The position numbers and the translations under genes were made by a program. A stretch of DNA of 64,000 nt from JAEXOD01 sp937930275. Lineage in GTDB: Bacteria; Bacteroidota; Ignavibacteria; Ignavibacteriales; Melioribacteraceae. Each line of letters starts with the position of its first letter. The stretch's first letter is position 1. Location: positions 1-64,000 of the forward strand of contig DAIMZL010000003.1 in assembly GCA_036733965.1 (NCBI GenBank), given 5' to 3'. Positions 52,465 to 62,146 of the stretch are shown here, piece by piece. The notes beneath the pieces are model-generated. The model was given only the letters and a program-made list of their open reading frames with translations. It did no database searches and was not told where the DNA came from.

Positions 52465-55400
52465 ATGAGATTATCAAGACCTTTTGTAATGCAGTTCCTT
52501 TCCTTATTACTCATTTTACTTTCGTTATTTAATAATTTTAATGCACAACAAAAAAATGTACTAAACGGGTTAGATCCGTCTAAAAAAATATCTCAATACA
52601 TTTTAGATGTTTGGACGACAGATGACGGTTTACCGCAAAACTCAATTCAATCTATTATTCAAACTAAAGACGGCTATATTTGGGCTGCTACTCAAGAAGG
52701 AATTGTTAGATTTGACGGTATTCAATTTACGGTATTTGATGTGCGGAACACTCCCGAAATTAAAAATAACTATGTAAATTATCTTTTTGAAGATAGTAGA
52801 GGTTATTTATGGATATGCACAAACGGAGGAGGAGTTACAAAATACAAAGACGGGATATTTGAATCCTTAAGTACTGAAAAAGGGTTTTCAAGTGATTTTG
52901 TTAACAGTATGACTGAAGACAAAAACGGGATTTTATGGTTTGCAAGTCAGCAAGGACTTGTTAAATATGACGGAAAATCGAGTAAAATTCTCAATACTTC
53001 AAACGGTCTTCCAACTAATATTTTAACAAACATCAAAACCTCAAAGAACGGAAACTTACTAATTTGTACTGACGGCGGCGGCTTTGCAATTTATAACGGT
53101 TCAAATTTTCGCATATTCAATCAACAACAAGGTCTTACTGCAAATAGTGTTCAAAACTGTTTAGAAGATAACCGAGGTAATATTTGGTTAGCGACTATTG
53201 CAGGTTTAAGCAGAATTAGTAACGGTGAAATAACCAATTATACTGAATCGGATGGAGTGCCTGCAGGCGGTTTAACCACTTTATATGAAGATAGTAAAGG
53301 CACATTATGGTTAGGCGCTACTGTAGGAGGATTGGTTAGATTTAGAGGCGGTAGTTATGAGGTTTTTGATGCTAAAAAAGGTTTAAGCAACAATTCGGTT
53401 TTTTCCTTATTTGAAGATAGAGAAGGAAGTTTATGGATAGGAACTAACGGCAACGGAATTGATAGATTAAAAAACGGTAAGTTTGTTTGCTATACTGTTA
53501 TGGAAGGTTTAAACAGTAATTTTGTATGGTCGGTTACCGAAGATAAAAACGGCAGTATTTGGGTAAGTACTAATGATAAAGGATTGAATAAAATTACAAA
53601 CGGAGTAGTAACTTTATCACTTACAGATAAAGACGGATTATCATCTAACAACGTTAGATGTATATTAGCTGATTCCAGAGGTGATGTATGGATTGGAACA
53701 AGCGGTGGCGGTTTAATGATTTACTCTCAGGGAAAGGTGAGAAGATTTGAGCATGATTCTGAATTAGGTAATGAATTTATGAGGGTTTTATACGAAGATT
53801 CTAAAGGAAATATTTGGATTGGCACTAACGGAGGCGGTACTTCTGTTTATTATGCAGATAAAACATTTAAGAGGTTTACTGCCGAAGATGGTCTTACTAA
53901 CGGATTTCCGAAAGTAATTTTTGAAGATAGTAAAAAACAAATTTGGATTGGTACAAATGCCGGTCTGTTTGTATATAACGGCTCGTCTTTTAAACATATA
54001 AGCAAAGAGAACGGTTTATCCGGTGATTTGGTTCGCTCAATTCACGAAGATAGTGAAGGCACAATTTGGGTAGGAACAAGCGGAGACGGTATTACAAGAA
54101 TAAAGAACAATAAATTCAGCCAAATTTCAACAAAAACAGGTTTAATAGATGATTTGATTTTTGTTATATTGGAAGATAACCAAGGTTATTTTTGGTTCAG
54201 TTGTAATAAAGGCATTTTTAAAGCATCCAAGAAAGAATTGAATGAAGTAGCAGACGGAAAACTTGAAAAAGTTAATGCTGTTCCATACGGAAAATCTGAC
54301 GGAATGAAAAGCACCGAATGTAACGGTGGCTCCTATCCTGCGGGTTTACGCGCAAGTAACGGAATGCTTTGGTTTCCTACAATGGCAGGCTTTGTTACAA
54401 TTAACCCAGATAATTTACAAAAAAATCAATATATTCCTCCGGTTGTAATTGAAGGAATTATGGTTGATGATGAATGGTTTGATTCGTATAAAGAAATTGA
54501 TATTGATGCAGGTAAATCACGATTTGAATTTCATTTTGCGGGATTAAGTTATTTATACCCCAAAAGCGTAAAATTTAAATATATGCTTGAAGGTGTTGAT
54601 GATGATTGGGTAGATGCAGGTAGTAGAAGAATAGCATATTATACAAATATTTCACCGGGAAGTCATACTTTTAAAGTAATTGCTTGCAATAATGATGGCG
54701 TTTGGAATGAAACAGGGGCAACTCTCGAATTTTATTTTTCTCCTTATTTTTATCAAACATGGTGGTTTTATACATTGGTTATTATTGCAATCGGTTATGC
54801 CGGATACAGAGTTTATGATAATCGTATGAAAAGCATAAAACAGCGAGAAGAAGAGCTTAAAAAACAATTTGAATTTGAGCAGGAAAGTAAAAAACAACTG
54901 GAACAAAAAGAGCAACAATTATTAATAGAAATGGAAAAATCCAAACAAGCTTTTGCAGTTTTAGACCAAGAAAAAAAATATTTATCCGATAGTGCCGCAA
55001 TTATGTTAGATGCAATTAATAGATTTTCAAGCGGTGATTTAACAATAAATATAAATTCAGATCAAGACGATGACATAGCCAAATTGTTTATGGGGTTTTC
55101 TTCTGCTGTAGGTAATGTAAAAGAGATGTTTGAAAAAGTACTTGAGGTAATAATTCACACTACTGCCGCAACCGAAAAGATACGCGAACAAACTGAACAA
55201 GTGGCAGCAGGAACACAAGAACAATCAGCTCAAGCCACAGAAGTTGTTGCTGCAGTTGAAGAAATGACAGTTAGCGTACAAGAGACAACACGCAATATTC
55301 GCTTTGCAGCTGAACAAGCTAAAGTAGCCGGAAATTTTGCTGCCGAAGGAGGTAAAATTGTTCATGAAACTATTAAAGGAATGAATACCATTGCAAATAT

Positions 55401-56022
55401 TGTTATTAATTCTGCTGAATTAATAAAAAAACTTGGCGAAAGTAGCAACCAAATCGGTGAAATTGTTCAGGTAATTAATGATATTGCTGATCAAACAAAT
55501 TTACTTGCCTTAAATGCCGCTATTGAAGCAGCAAGAGCCGGTGAACAAGGACGAGGATTTGCAGTTGTAGCAGATGAAGTAAGAAAATTAAGTGAAAGAA
55601 CGGCAAATGCTACTAAAGAGATTGCCGCAAAAATTAAACTAATCCAAAATGACACAAATAATGCGGTAAAAGCTATAAAATCAGGAACTGACGAAGTAGA
55701 AAAAGGTAAACAGCTTGCTGCTAAGGCTGACGAATCACTCGAAAAAATTATTGAAGGTGCTCAAAGTATAACTTCAATTATTGAAGATGTTGTTAATGCA
55801 AGCGAAATGCAAGCTTCCGCAAGTGTGGAAATCGGTAAAAATATAGAAGCAATTAGCAGCGTCACTTCCGATACGGCTAAATCTGTTCAAGAGATTGTTT
55901 ATTCAATTGAAGATTTAAGAGTACTTACAAATAACTTACAGGAATTAGCTTCACAATTTAAAGTGAGCGATGAAAGTTATGAAGAAAGTATTAATGAAAT
56001 GAGTTTAATTAGAAGAAATTAA
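52465..56022 (+). CDS. Two-component-propeller / Y_Y_Y sensor fused to methyl-accepting chemotaxis domain
   Basis: A 1185-residue receptor. After a signal peptide there are about 14 repeats of the Reg_prop type (e.g. EDSRGYLWICTNGGG, EDSKGNIWIGTNGGG), forming probably two seven-bladed propellers. A Y_Y_Y domain (about 655-750, FKYMLEGVDDDW) precedes a transmembrane helix near 766-785, then a Gln/Glu/Lys coiled coil and a HAMP-like stretch (RFSSGDLTININ). A full MCP signalling hairpin follows, with tip NDIADQTNLLALNAAIEAA and GRGFAVVADEVRKLSERT. Propeller sensors of this build normally end in a histidine kinase, as in Bacteroides hybrid sensors. I see no CheR-tether pentapeptide at the C-terminus. 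Confidence 0.92.
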   Translation: MRLSRPFVMQFLSLLLILLSLFNNFNAQQKNVLNGLDPSKKISQYILDVWTTDDGLPQNSIQSIIQTKDGYIWAATQEGIVRFDGIQFTVFDVRNTPEIKNNYVNYLFEDSRGYLWICTNGGGVTKYKDGIFESLSTEKGFSSDFVNSMTEDKNGILWFASQQGLVKYDGKSSKILNTSNGLPTNILTNIKTSKNGNLLICTDGGGFAIYNGSNFRIFNQQQGLTANSVQNCLEDNRGNIWLATIAGLSRISNGEITNYTESDGVPAGGLTTLYEDSKGTLWLGATVGGLVRFRGGSYEVFDAKKGLSNNSVFSLFEDREGSLWIGTNGNGIDRLKNGKFVCYTVMEGLNSNFVWSVTEDKNGSIWVSTNDKGLNKITNGVVTLSLTDKDGLSSNNVRCILADSRGDVWIGTSGGGLMIYSQGKVRRFEHDSELGNEFMRVLYEDSKGNIWIGTNGGGTSVYYADKTFKRFTAEDGLTNGFPKVIFEDSKKQIWIGTNAGLFVYNGSSFKHISKENGLSGDLVRSIHEDSEGTIWVGTSGDGITRIKNNKFSQISTKTGLIDDLIFVILEDNQGYFWFSCNKGIFKASKKELNEVADGKLEKVNAVPYGKSDGMKSTECNGGSYPAGLRASNGMLWFPTMAGFVTINPDNLQKNQYIPPVVIEGIMVDDEWFDSYKEIDIDAGKSRFEFHFAGLSYLYPKSVKFKYMLEGVDDDWVDAGSRRIAYYTNISPGSHTFKVIACNNDGVWNETGATLEFYFSPYFYQTWWFYTLVIIAIGYAGYRVYDNRMKSIKQREEELKKQFEFEQESKKQLEQKEQQLLIEMEKSKQAFAVLDQEKKYLSDSAAIMLDAINRFSSGDLTININSDQDDDIAKLFMGFSSAVGNVKEMFEKVLEVIIHTTAATEKIREQTEQVAAGTQEQSAQATEVVAAVEEMTVSVQETTRNIRFAAEQAKVAGNFAAEGGKIVHETIKGMNTIANIVINSAELIKKLGESSNQIGEIVQVINDIADQTNLLALNAAIEAARAGEQGRGFAVVADEVRKLSERTANATKEIAAKIKLIQNDTNNAVKAIKSGTDEVEKGKQLAAKADESLEKIIEGAQSITSIIEDVVNASEMQASASVEIGKNIEAISSVTSDTAKSVQEIVYSIEDLRVLTNNLQELASQFKVSDESYEESINEMSLIRRN

Positions 56023-56092
56023 ACTTAACCATTGGGAAATATTAAATCATTAATTAGAATTTTAGAAATAGTAATTTTTAGTTTTTAACATA

Positions 56093-56114
56093 AGGGGCTT
56101 TTAATACAGCCCCT
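56093..56114. terminator. Hairpin between convergent genes, possible terminator
   Basis: AGGGGCT (56093-56099) pairs with AGCCCCT (56108-56114) between the stops of the receptor gene and the minus-strand TPR gene. The T-tract is weak on both sides, so its efficiency is doubtful. Confidence 0.55.
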
Positions 56115-56116
56115 AC

Positions 56117-56824
56117 TTATTTACAAAAAACTTTTTCCAAATCACCAGCCCTTTCATAACCCAAACTTTTTGCTTTTTTTAAGTCATTACAACCGCCTGA
56201 AAAATCAAGTAAACTAAATTTACTTAATGCTCTTTCAAAAAAACCTTCGGCAAAAACAGGAGTGTAATTAAGTACCCTATTATAATCCTGTATAGCCTTA
56301 TCATACTGCTTTAAATTATCGTATGTTACTCCCCTATAAAAATAAGTTAACATATCATCTTTATCTTGCTTTAGAATATAATTGAAATCTTTTAACGCTT
56401 CTTCATATTTACCAAGCTTATTATATGAATGAGCCCTGTTTGAGTAAGCCAATAAATTTGAATTTTCAAAACTCAAATACAATGTAAAATCGTTTACAGC
56501 ACCTAAATAATCACCGCCGTATAGTTTTGAATTTCCCCTATTAAAAATTGCAGGATAGTATGTCGAATCAATCGTTAATGCAGTATCATAATCCGCTATA
56601 GAAAGATTATATTCGCCCAACTCAAAATAAGCGATTCCTCTATTATAGTAAGCGTCTGCATCAGTTTTCACTTTATCCAAGTACTTTGTATATTCCTTAA
56701 CCGAACCCCATAAATCCTTTTTATCAAATTTATTATATGCTTTTGAAAAGTGAATGTAATAATCCTCTTTTTGGGCAAAAAGCAAACTTGTTAAAAGTGT
56801 GAAAAGAAAAATAATCTTTTTCAT
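56117..56824 (-). CDS. Exported TPR protein
   Basis: A 235-residue protein with a signal peptide (KKIIFLFTLLTSLLFAQ) and five or six TPR units covering the rest, each with the typical AYYNRGIAYFELGEYNLSI pattern. The end, GGCNDLKKAKSLGYERA, is common in secreted TPR proteins of Bacteroidota. It overlaps the preceding small gene by 1 bp (TAATG) and ends the envelope operon. Confidence 0.85.
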   Translation of the reverse strand: MKKIIFLFTLLTSLLFAQKEDYYIHFSKAYNKFDKKDLWGSVKEYTKYLDKVKTDADAYYNRGIAYFELGEYNLSIADYDTALTIDSTYYPAIFNRGNSKLYGGDYLGAVNDFTLYLSFENSNLLAYSNRAHSYNKLGKYEEALKDFNYILKQDKDDMLTYFYRGVTYDNLKQYDKAIQDYNRVLNYTPVFAEGFFERALSKFSLLDFSGGCNDLKKAKSLGYERAGDLEKVFCK

Positions 56825-57057
56825 TATTTATTCTCAAAATGCTTGTTTAATTTTAGTAATAAGTTAATAACTTTGGTAATAGAAAAGAAAAACAATATTT
56901 CTATACCGCCAAAAATAATAATTATATTCCACTTTGTTTTTATGTCATAATTTTTTAATCCCAAAACAAAGTCAATAATATAAATTAAAATTAAAAAACT
57001 TAAAACCCTTACAGTACCGCTAAATGTTATAGGTAGCGCAAACTTATTTTTTTGCAT
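56824..57057 (-). CDS. Small membrane protein of unknown function
   Basis: A 77-residue protein with two hydrophobic segments (about 12-32, VRVLSFLILIYIIDFVLGL, and about 41-60, WNIIIIFGGIEILFFFSI) and a charged C-terminus. I recognise no family. It is translationally coupled to the TPR gene (TAATG) and 9 bp after the glycosidase gene, which supports a real gene. Confidence 0.65.
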   Translation of the reverse strand: MQKNKFALPITFSGTVRVLSFLILIYIIDFVLGLKNYDIKTKWNIIIIFGGIEILFFFSITKVINLLLKLNKHFENK

Positions 57058-57066
57058 ATATCCTCT

Positions 57067-58449
57067 TTAATCAATTTTAATAGTAAATTCACCGTTAAAT
57101 TTTCCAAAATTCCATTTAATTGTAGTAATTCCGGATTTATTTGCAATCAGTTCGTTATTACTTATAAAACACAAATTATTATCATAACAAAAATTAATAT
57201 TTTCAGAATTTATAAATGAAGTAAAACCCCAGCAATCATGCGCTTCAATAACTAAATCCACTTTTTCATATAATTTTAAATCTGTTTTAGAAGTACTTAC
57301 TTTAATACTATTAAAAATATCCGGAGTAATATTTTTTGCACATAAGAACAATGAATTAAATACTTTACGCTCTCCTGTTAAATCTGTTGGTTTATTAACA
57401 GTACTATCACGTATAACCATTGTGGTAGAGCCTCCTCCGTCAAAATTTAAAGCTTCATAACATCCCAAATCTTTCATAAATTTTGATAACTCAGGCAATG
57501 TCATTCCGATACTATTAGTATTGTCTCTTCCATCAATTGCGACTATATATAAATATTTTTTTGCCTGATCGTACCCAATAGCTGTTCTCGGATTTTTGCC
57601 AAAAAATCCGGAATTATTTATTCCTTCGTGCCCCGCAAAATTTTCAATTTCTTTACCGCTTCTCAATATTTTTGGCAATCCGCCTATCATCTGCTTTATA
57701 TTTTTTAAATCTGCGGATAGTCCCAAAGATAAACTTAAAGTATCCCCTATTACAAAAGGATTATTATTCAAAAGTTTTTTAGGCATTATTAACAAATATT
57801 TATCAACGTATAAAAATTTTGGAATAGAATTGTAAAATAAATTCACAATTCTATATTTTTGGAGAATATTTAGCCTAAAAGCACTTTCGGGTTTTAATAA
57901 TACGGCAACTTCTTCGTCATCAAGCTTTTGCTTAATATTATAATACTTATTGTATAAGCACACTAAACTATCATTCTCATCGTTTAAGGAAGTAACCGAA
58001 ATTGTATCTTTCCCATTAATAATCGTACCAATAAACTTAATCGTATCAATCATAGGTACATTATCTTCTGAAACAGCAAATAAACTTCTACCTATATTAA
58101 TTCCTTTTGCGAATTCGCCGTCAATTACCATGCTGTTTTCAAATTGATATGGAGAGCCTCCGAAAAAATCCGCATTAACACCGGCAAACACGAAATTATT
58201 TTTACTGAGATTTTTACTCATTTCGTTAACTGTAGCCCCTTCATTCCCGATTCTATCATTTGCAATACCAAGTTTTATTTTATTATCTAATGTTAAATCC
58301 ACTTTAAGTATATAAATATTATTTGGTTCTTCTGTTTTTAAATGATAATATTTAACCCCATCACCTATTATTTTAACAGCAACAGTATCAATTGCTAATA
58401 TCTTTACTGAAATAAACACTAAAATAAAAAATATGTTAGCTCTTTTCAT
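57067..58449 (-). CDS. Phosphodiester glycosidase (NAGPA / DUF2233) domain protein
   Basis: A 460-residue exported protein (signal peptide about 1-19). The NAGPA-like domain has FAGVNADFFGGSP, NPRTAIGYD, IVAIDGRDNTNSIG and the signature ALNFDGGGSTTMVI near residue 350, and an Ig-like C-terminal part. The mammalian homologue removes GlcNAc from GlcNAc-phospho-mannose; bacterial members act on phosphodiester-linked sugars in the envelope. It lies 2 bp after the SGNH hydrolase gene. Confidence 0.88.
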   Translation of the reverse strand: MKRANIFFILVFISVKILAIDTVAVKIIGDGVKYYHLKTEEPNNIYILKVDLTLDNKIKLGIANDRIGNEGATVNEMSKNLSKNNFVFAGVNADFFGGSPYQFENSMVIDGEFAKGINIGRSLFAVSEDNVPMIDTIKFIGTIINGKDTISVTSLNDENDSLVCLYNKYYNIKQKLDDEEVAVLLKPESAFRLNILQKYRIVNLFYNSIPKFLYVDKYLLIMPKKLLNNNPFVIGDTLSLSLGLSADLKNIKQMIGGLPKILRSGKEIENFAGHEGINNSGFFGKNPRTAIGYDQAKKYLYIVAIDGRDNTNSIGMTLPELSKFMKDLGCYEALNFDGGGSTTMVIRDSTVNKPTDLTGERKVFNSLFLCAKNITPDIFNSIKVSTSKTDLKLYEKVDLVIEAHDCWGFTSFINSENINFCYDNNLCFISNNELIANKSGITTIKWNFGKFNGEFTIKID

Positions 58450-58451
58450 CT

Positions 58452-58967
58452 TTAGTCCAAATAATTTCGCAACTCATCAGCCCATTCTTCATATGCTAAA
58501 TTTGTTAAATGCAATCCGTCTTCAGTAAATTCTTCTTTTAGCTGGGTTTCATTATCAATAAAGCGATGAAATGAATTAATAAAAGTAAAATTATAAGTAT
58601 AACTCTTTGATAATAAAGTAACATTTAACTGTATTATAATTTTTATGGGTCGAGGAGAGTTTTCTCTTGTAGGAAATATTGAATTTACAAATATTTTGGA
58701 ATTAGGAGATTTGGAGCGAAGCAGTAAAACAATTTTCACTATATTTTCTGCAACTTCATTAACAGATCGCTTTCTTGCTAAATCATTAGTTCCTATACTT
58801 AAAAATATCCTATCATAATTTTTTGAAAAATCGATCGTTTCAATTAAAGCCAATGTTTCTAAAGTACTATCGCCGGATACACCTAAATTATCAATATCAT
58901 ACTCCGGTAAAAATACTTTTACGTTAAATCCTTCAGTTATTGAATCTCCTAAAAATAAGTATTTCAT
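58452..58967 (-). CDS. SGNH/GDSL-family hydrolase
   Basis: The 171-residue enzyme has the four blocks of the family: FLGDSITEGF (catalytic Ser), a Gly block, LSIGTNDLA (block III Asn) and DGLHLT (Asp and His). No signal peptide is seen, so it may act in the cytoplasm. Relatives remove acyl groups from lipids or glycans; the substrate is unknown. It is between two envelope-type hydrolase genes. Confidence 0.88.
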   Translation of the reverse strand: MKYLFLGDSITEGFNVKVFLPEYDIDNLGVSGDSTLETLALIETIDFSKNYDRIFLSIGTNDLARKRSVNEVAENIVKIVLLLRSKSPNSKIFVNSIFPTRENSPRPIKIIIQLNVTLLSKSYTYNFTFINSFHRFIDNETQLKEEFTEDGLHLTNLAYEEWADELRNYLD

Positions 58968-58969
58968 TA

Positions 58970-59860
58970 TTACTCACCTATAAGCGAATTATAAATGATC
59001 TTTGAAATTTCTGCACCTATTTCTTGGGAAATATCGTTAGTTTCAACTTCTTTTGAAAGATAAATCAAAATATAATTTTTGCCGTTTTTTGGATAAACGA
59101 TCCCGCAGTCATGCACAACTCTATCAATAGTTCCGGTTTTATGCGCTATTTCAGTCCCTTCTGGTAGATATTTAGGAATAATTGTATTGTGTGTCTGTCT
59201 TTTTAATATCTCAATCATCATATCACAGCTGTTTGGGGAAGCAATTTTATTATAATAAATCGATTCATAAATTTTTAGCATATCAAAAGCCGTAGTAACA
59301 TTATTCAATCCTTTATCAAATGCTTTAATATCTTCAACTCCTCGTAAAACCTTAATATTATTTGCACCTATTTTACGCATTAAATTTGTAACATTTTTTG
59401 CGTTAACTTTTTCTATCAAAATATTTGTTGCTAAATTGCTACTATTAATAATCATATCTACGGTTAAATCATATATGGATGCATTTTTCCCTATATACTC
59501 ATAAAATTTTTCACCCGAGTCTCTCCCTAATTCCATACTAAAAAGAGAACTATCAACAATACTTGTAAATTCATTTTTAACGATTATTGAATCATCAATA
59601 TTAAAAAGTCCCTGTTCAACCTGGTTAAACAATTCTGCCATTACTGGCGTTTTCATCGTACTTGCAGCATGAAACACTTCATTTTCGTTTATTAAAACCA
59701 TATTTTTAGGATTATTTAAATCCATAAACGCTACAGCAAATACTCCTTTTTGCATATTTAAGTAATCTTCAATCTCTTTTTTTACTTTTTCGTTATCCAT
59801 AGCACCAACTCTCAAATAATTAATTAATAATAACAAAGTTGCAAATATCAGTCTATTCAT
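58970..59860 (-). CDS. Class A beta-lactamase-related serine hydrolase
   Basis: A 296-residue exported protein (signal peptide about 1-18). It carries AASTMKTPVM (SxxK), INSSNLATN where class A enzymes have SDN, and AHKTGTIDR (KTG). I cannot identify the Glu166 equivalent with confidence, so it could be a penicillin-binding or peptidoglycan hydrolase rather than a resistance enzyme. It overlaps the NYN gene by 4 bp. Confidence 0.8.
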   Translation of the reverse strand: MNRLIFATLLLLINYLRVGAMDNEKVKKEIEDYLNMQKGVFAVAFMDLNNPKNMVLINENEVFHAASTMKTPVMAELFNQVEQGLFNIDDSIIVKNEFTSIVDSSLFSMELGRDSGEKFYEYIGKNASIYDLTVDMIINSSNLATNILIEKVNAKNVTNLMRKIGANNIKVLRGVEDIKAFDKGLNNVTTAFDMLKIYESIYYNKIASPNSCDMMIEILKRQTHNTIIPKYLPEGTEIAHKTGTIDRVVHDCGIVYPKNGKNYILIYLSKEVETNDISQEIGAEISKIIYNSLIGE

Positions 59861-60315
59861 CTTTTACCTTTTTCAAATAATTTAACCCAATCGTTATTTT
59901 TTAAGCTTTCTATTATTTTTAACTCAGTCATTTCGGAATTATTATTGTTTTCGTTTAACATTTTAGAAAAATCTTCACTTTTTATAATATCGCACGAACA
60001 TACTTTAGCCAAATCGGTTATTCCCGTATCAGATGAAATTACCGTTAGTAATTTTGTATTTTTAGCCCTTTCAATTTCAGTTCTAATTATTTCATCTGCA
60101 GTAATACTACCGGAATACTCAATTTTAACTTTGTTTGTTCTAATAGTATCTTTTCTGTGTCCGTCAAATATTACAGTGCAATTAATATTTCTTTTTGCAA
60201 AATAATTGTCTAACTTTAAAGCCAAAGAAATTCTTGTATCCGCAGTACTATTTTTGGATAATTTTGGAATTTTATGTAACAGATTATTTCCGTCAATTAA
60301 AATTTTTCTTTTCAA
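59857..60315 (-). CDS. NYN-domain (YacP/Rae1-like) ribonuclease
   Basis: A 152-residue PIN-like protein. ILIDGNNLLHKIP at the start holds the first acidic residue, TVIFDGHR and ADEIIRTEIE the central ones, and VISSDTGITDLAK the last. Bacillus Rae1/YacP cuts mRNA at the ribosome. It is encoded 3 bp after LptD. Confidence 0.8.
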   Translation of the reverse strand: MKRKILIDGNNLLHKIPKLSKNSTADTRISLALKLDNYFAKRNINCTVIFDGHRKDTIRTNKVKIEYSGSITADEIIRTEIERAKNTKLLTVISSDTGITDLAKVCSCDIIKSEDFSKMLNENNNNSEMTELKIIESLKNNDWVKLFEKGKR

Positions 60316-60318
60316 GTT

Positions 60319-62145
60319 TTACCTTAATCCGCTGTAAATTCCTTTTGACTTTGTAACTTTAATATCTCTTAACTGCGGAGCTTTCATCCTAACTTCAAAA
60401 TTAAAGCCTCTGTATCTTCCAATCGGTATCCATGAAAAATTCATTTCCCAACAATGTAAATCTCTATTTATCGTAATTTGTGGTGCAGTAATTTCTTTTT
60501 CAATAAAGTCATAATTACCGTTTATAGTAAGTTTCCATTTTTCGGATATGCTTAAACTGCTACGCATTACCATTCCGAAAGTTTCATATATATAACTCGG
60601 ATTTCGTTTATTAATATTATAGTTTAATGATAACCCTAAAGTCCATGGAATTGTAAAATCGGCGGGTTGTTCGTCATATAATGCAATATAATCAGATTGT
60701 TTCATAAACACTTCTTCTTCATCTTCGCCTTCTGTTCCTTCTTTCTTTTTNNNNNNNNNNNNNNNNNNNNNNNNNNNNNNNNNNNNNNNNNNNNNNNNNN
60801 NNNNNNNNNNNNNNNNNNNNNNNNNNNNNNNNNNNNNNNNNNNNNNNNNNTATCCGATATATTCATACCACTTTAAACTTCTATCATCGGCATCATCGCC
60901 TCTAAAAGGATATACCAAATTTTTGTTAAAGCTCAAATTAGGTAATACTTCATTAATATTTCCTGTACTTAAGTATTGTGTTCTTGAATAATTTAATGTT
61001 AAACTGTTTCCGCTTTCTTCCCAGCGTTTATTAAATGTTGCATTTGAAAATATTTGTTGATTTAATAACTCATCAGTATTAAAGCTATTGTTTTGAAAAT
61101 AAGATGACGAAACAAACTGCATATTAACATTAAGCGACATAGTCGGATCTAATGTCTGTTGATGATATAAAAATAGGTTCCAGTCTCTTTTTTCAATTCT
61201 ATCAGGATCGTTTTCCTCCCCTATATGTATTTTACTAAAACCACCCGATACCATACCGCTATAGTTATACCTTTTTGAGTACCTACCCCTTCCCTTTAAT
61301 CCGTATCCGCCCCTTGTATAATAATCCCCCGTGAGTGCCAAATCCATATAATCACTAATTGCCCAAAAATATCCAAAATTTCTAAAAAATTGTCCTTTAT
61401 CGGCAGTTGTACCGTAAGCAGGAATAATTATACCGCTTCTTCTACCACTTTCACTCGGAAATACGGCAAACGGAATTGGAATGGGCAAAGGTACCCCCGC
61501 TATATACATAAATATCCATTTTGCAACAATTTTATCTTTATGTATTACTTTCATTTGCTTTGCCGTAAAATGAGTATGAGGTGTATCGCTATCACATGTA
61601 GTATAAATTCCGTCTTCAATAAAAAAAGTTTTATCATCTACTTTTTTTACTTTGTCTCCTTCATATCGTACATCAGGCATTTTGTTTTTGGCGTGCGAAA
61701 TAAACCCCCTTTTAGTTTTGAAATTATATTTCAAACTTTTCCCTTCGTAAGTTTCTCCGCCGTCTTTAAGAATCGGTGTTTCCACCAACTCGTTTTTTCC
61801 TTTTGTTGTATCAATTCTCCCTTCGGCAAAAACATTATTGTTATCAAAATTAATATTTATATAACCGCTTTTTAATTCACTATCTTTATAATTAATTTCA
61901 CCGCTGCCATATAAATACATCAATTTTTTCGAGACATCAAATGTTAACGAATCGGATGCCGTTGCAATAACAACTGCATCGGGACTGTTGTCATTTAATG
62001 TGTCAACTACAGATACCGAATCAACTCTAATAGAATCAACTTTAACTGAATCAACATATATGCTTTTTGCATTTACATTAAAACTGATAAATAATGCTAT
62101 AAATAAATATAATTTAACGTTTATAACTTTCATTTTATAAAACAT
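60319..62145 (-). CDS. LPS-assembly protein LptD-like, interrupted by a gap
   Basis: An outer-membrane protein that inserts lipopolysaccharide at the surface. A signal peptide is followed by an OstA-like periplasmic beta-jellyroll (DVSKKLMYLYGSGEINY, FAEGRIDTTKG) and by the LptD region around VPLPIPIPFAVFPSESGRRSGIIIP. Beta-barrel strands follow up to the C-terminus (FEVRMKAPQLRDIKV). The 100-N run removes part of the barrel, and 608 residues is a minimum length. The start is ATG at 62145 or, more like a signal peptide, at 62133. It is 1 bp after the ROK gene. Confidence 0.88.
   Translation of the reverse strand: MFYKMKVINVKLYLFIALFISFNVNAKSIYVDSVKVDSIRVDSVSVVDTLNDNSPDAVVIATASDSLTFDVSKKLMYLYGSGEINYKDSELKSGYININFDNNNVFAEGRIDTTKGKNELVETPILKDGGETYEGKSLKYNFKTKRGFISHAKNKMPDVRYEGDKVKKVDDKTFFIEDGIYTTCDSDTPHTHFTAKQMKVIHKDKIVAKWIFMYIAGVPLPIPIPFAVFPSESGRRSGIIIPAYGTTADKGQFFRNFGYFWAISDYMDLALTGDYYTRGGYGLKGRGRYSKRYNYSGMVSGGFSKIHIGEENDPDRIEKRDWNLFLYHQQTLDPTMSLNVNMQFVSSSYFQNNSFNTDELLNQQIFSNATFNKRWEESGNSLTLNYSRTQYLSTGNINEVLPNLSFNKNLVYPFRGDDADDRSLKWYEYIGXXXXXXXXXXXXXXXXXXXXXXXXXXXXXXXXXXKKKEGTEGEDEEEVFMKQSDYIALYDEQPADFTIPWTLGLSLNYNINKRNPSYIYETFGMVMRSSLSISEKWKLTINGNYDFIEKEITAPQITINRDLHCWEMNFSWIPIGRYRGFNFEVRMKAPQLRDIKVTKSKGIYSGLR
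60751..60850. other. Assembly gap (100 N)
   Basis: Exactly 100 undetermined bases in the barrel part of the LptD-like gene. The acidic KKKEGTEGEDEE stretch next to it is a low-complexity loop that may explain the failed assembly. Confidence 0.95.
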
Positions 62146-62146
62146 A

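Noticed and set aside
58970..59860. Antibiotic-resistance beta-lactamase
   Set aside because: SxxK and KTG are present, but SDN is replaced by SSN and Glu166 could not be placed. A general serine hydrolase is the safer call.
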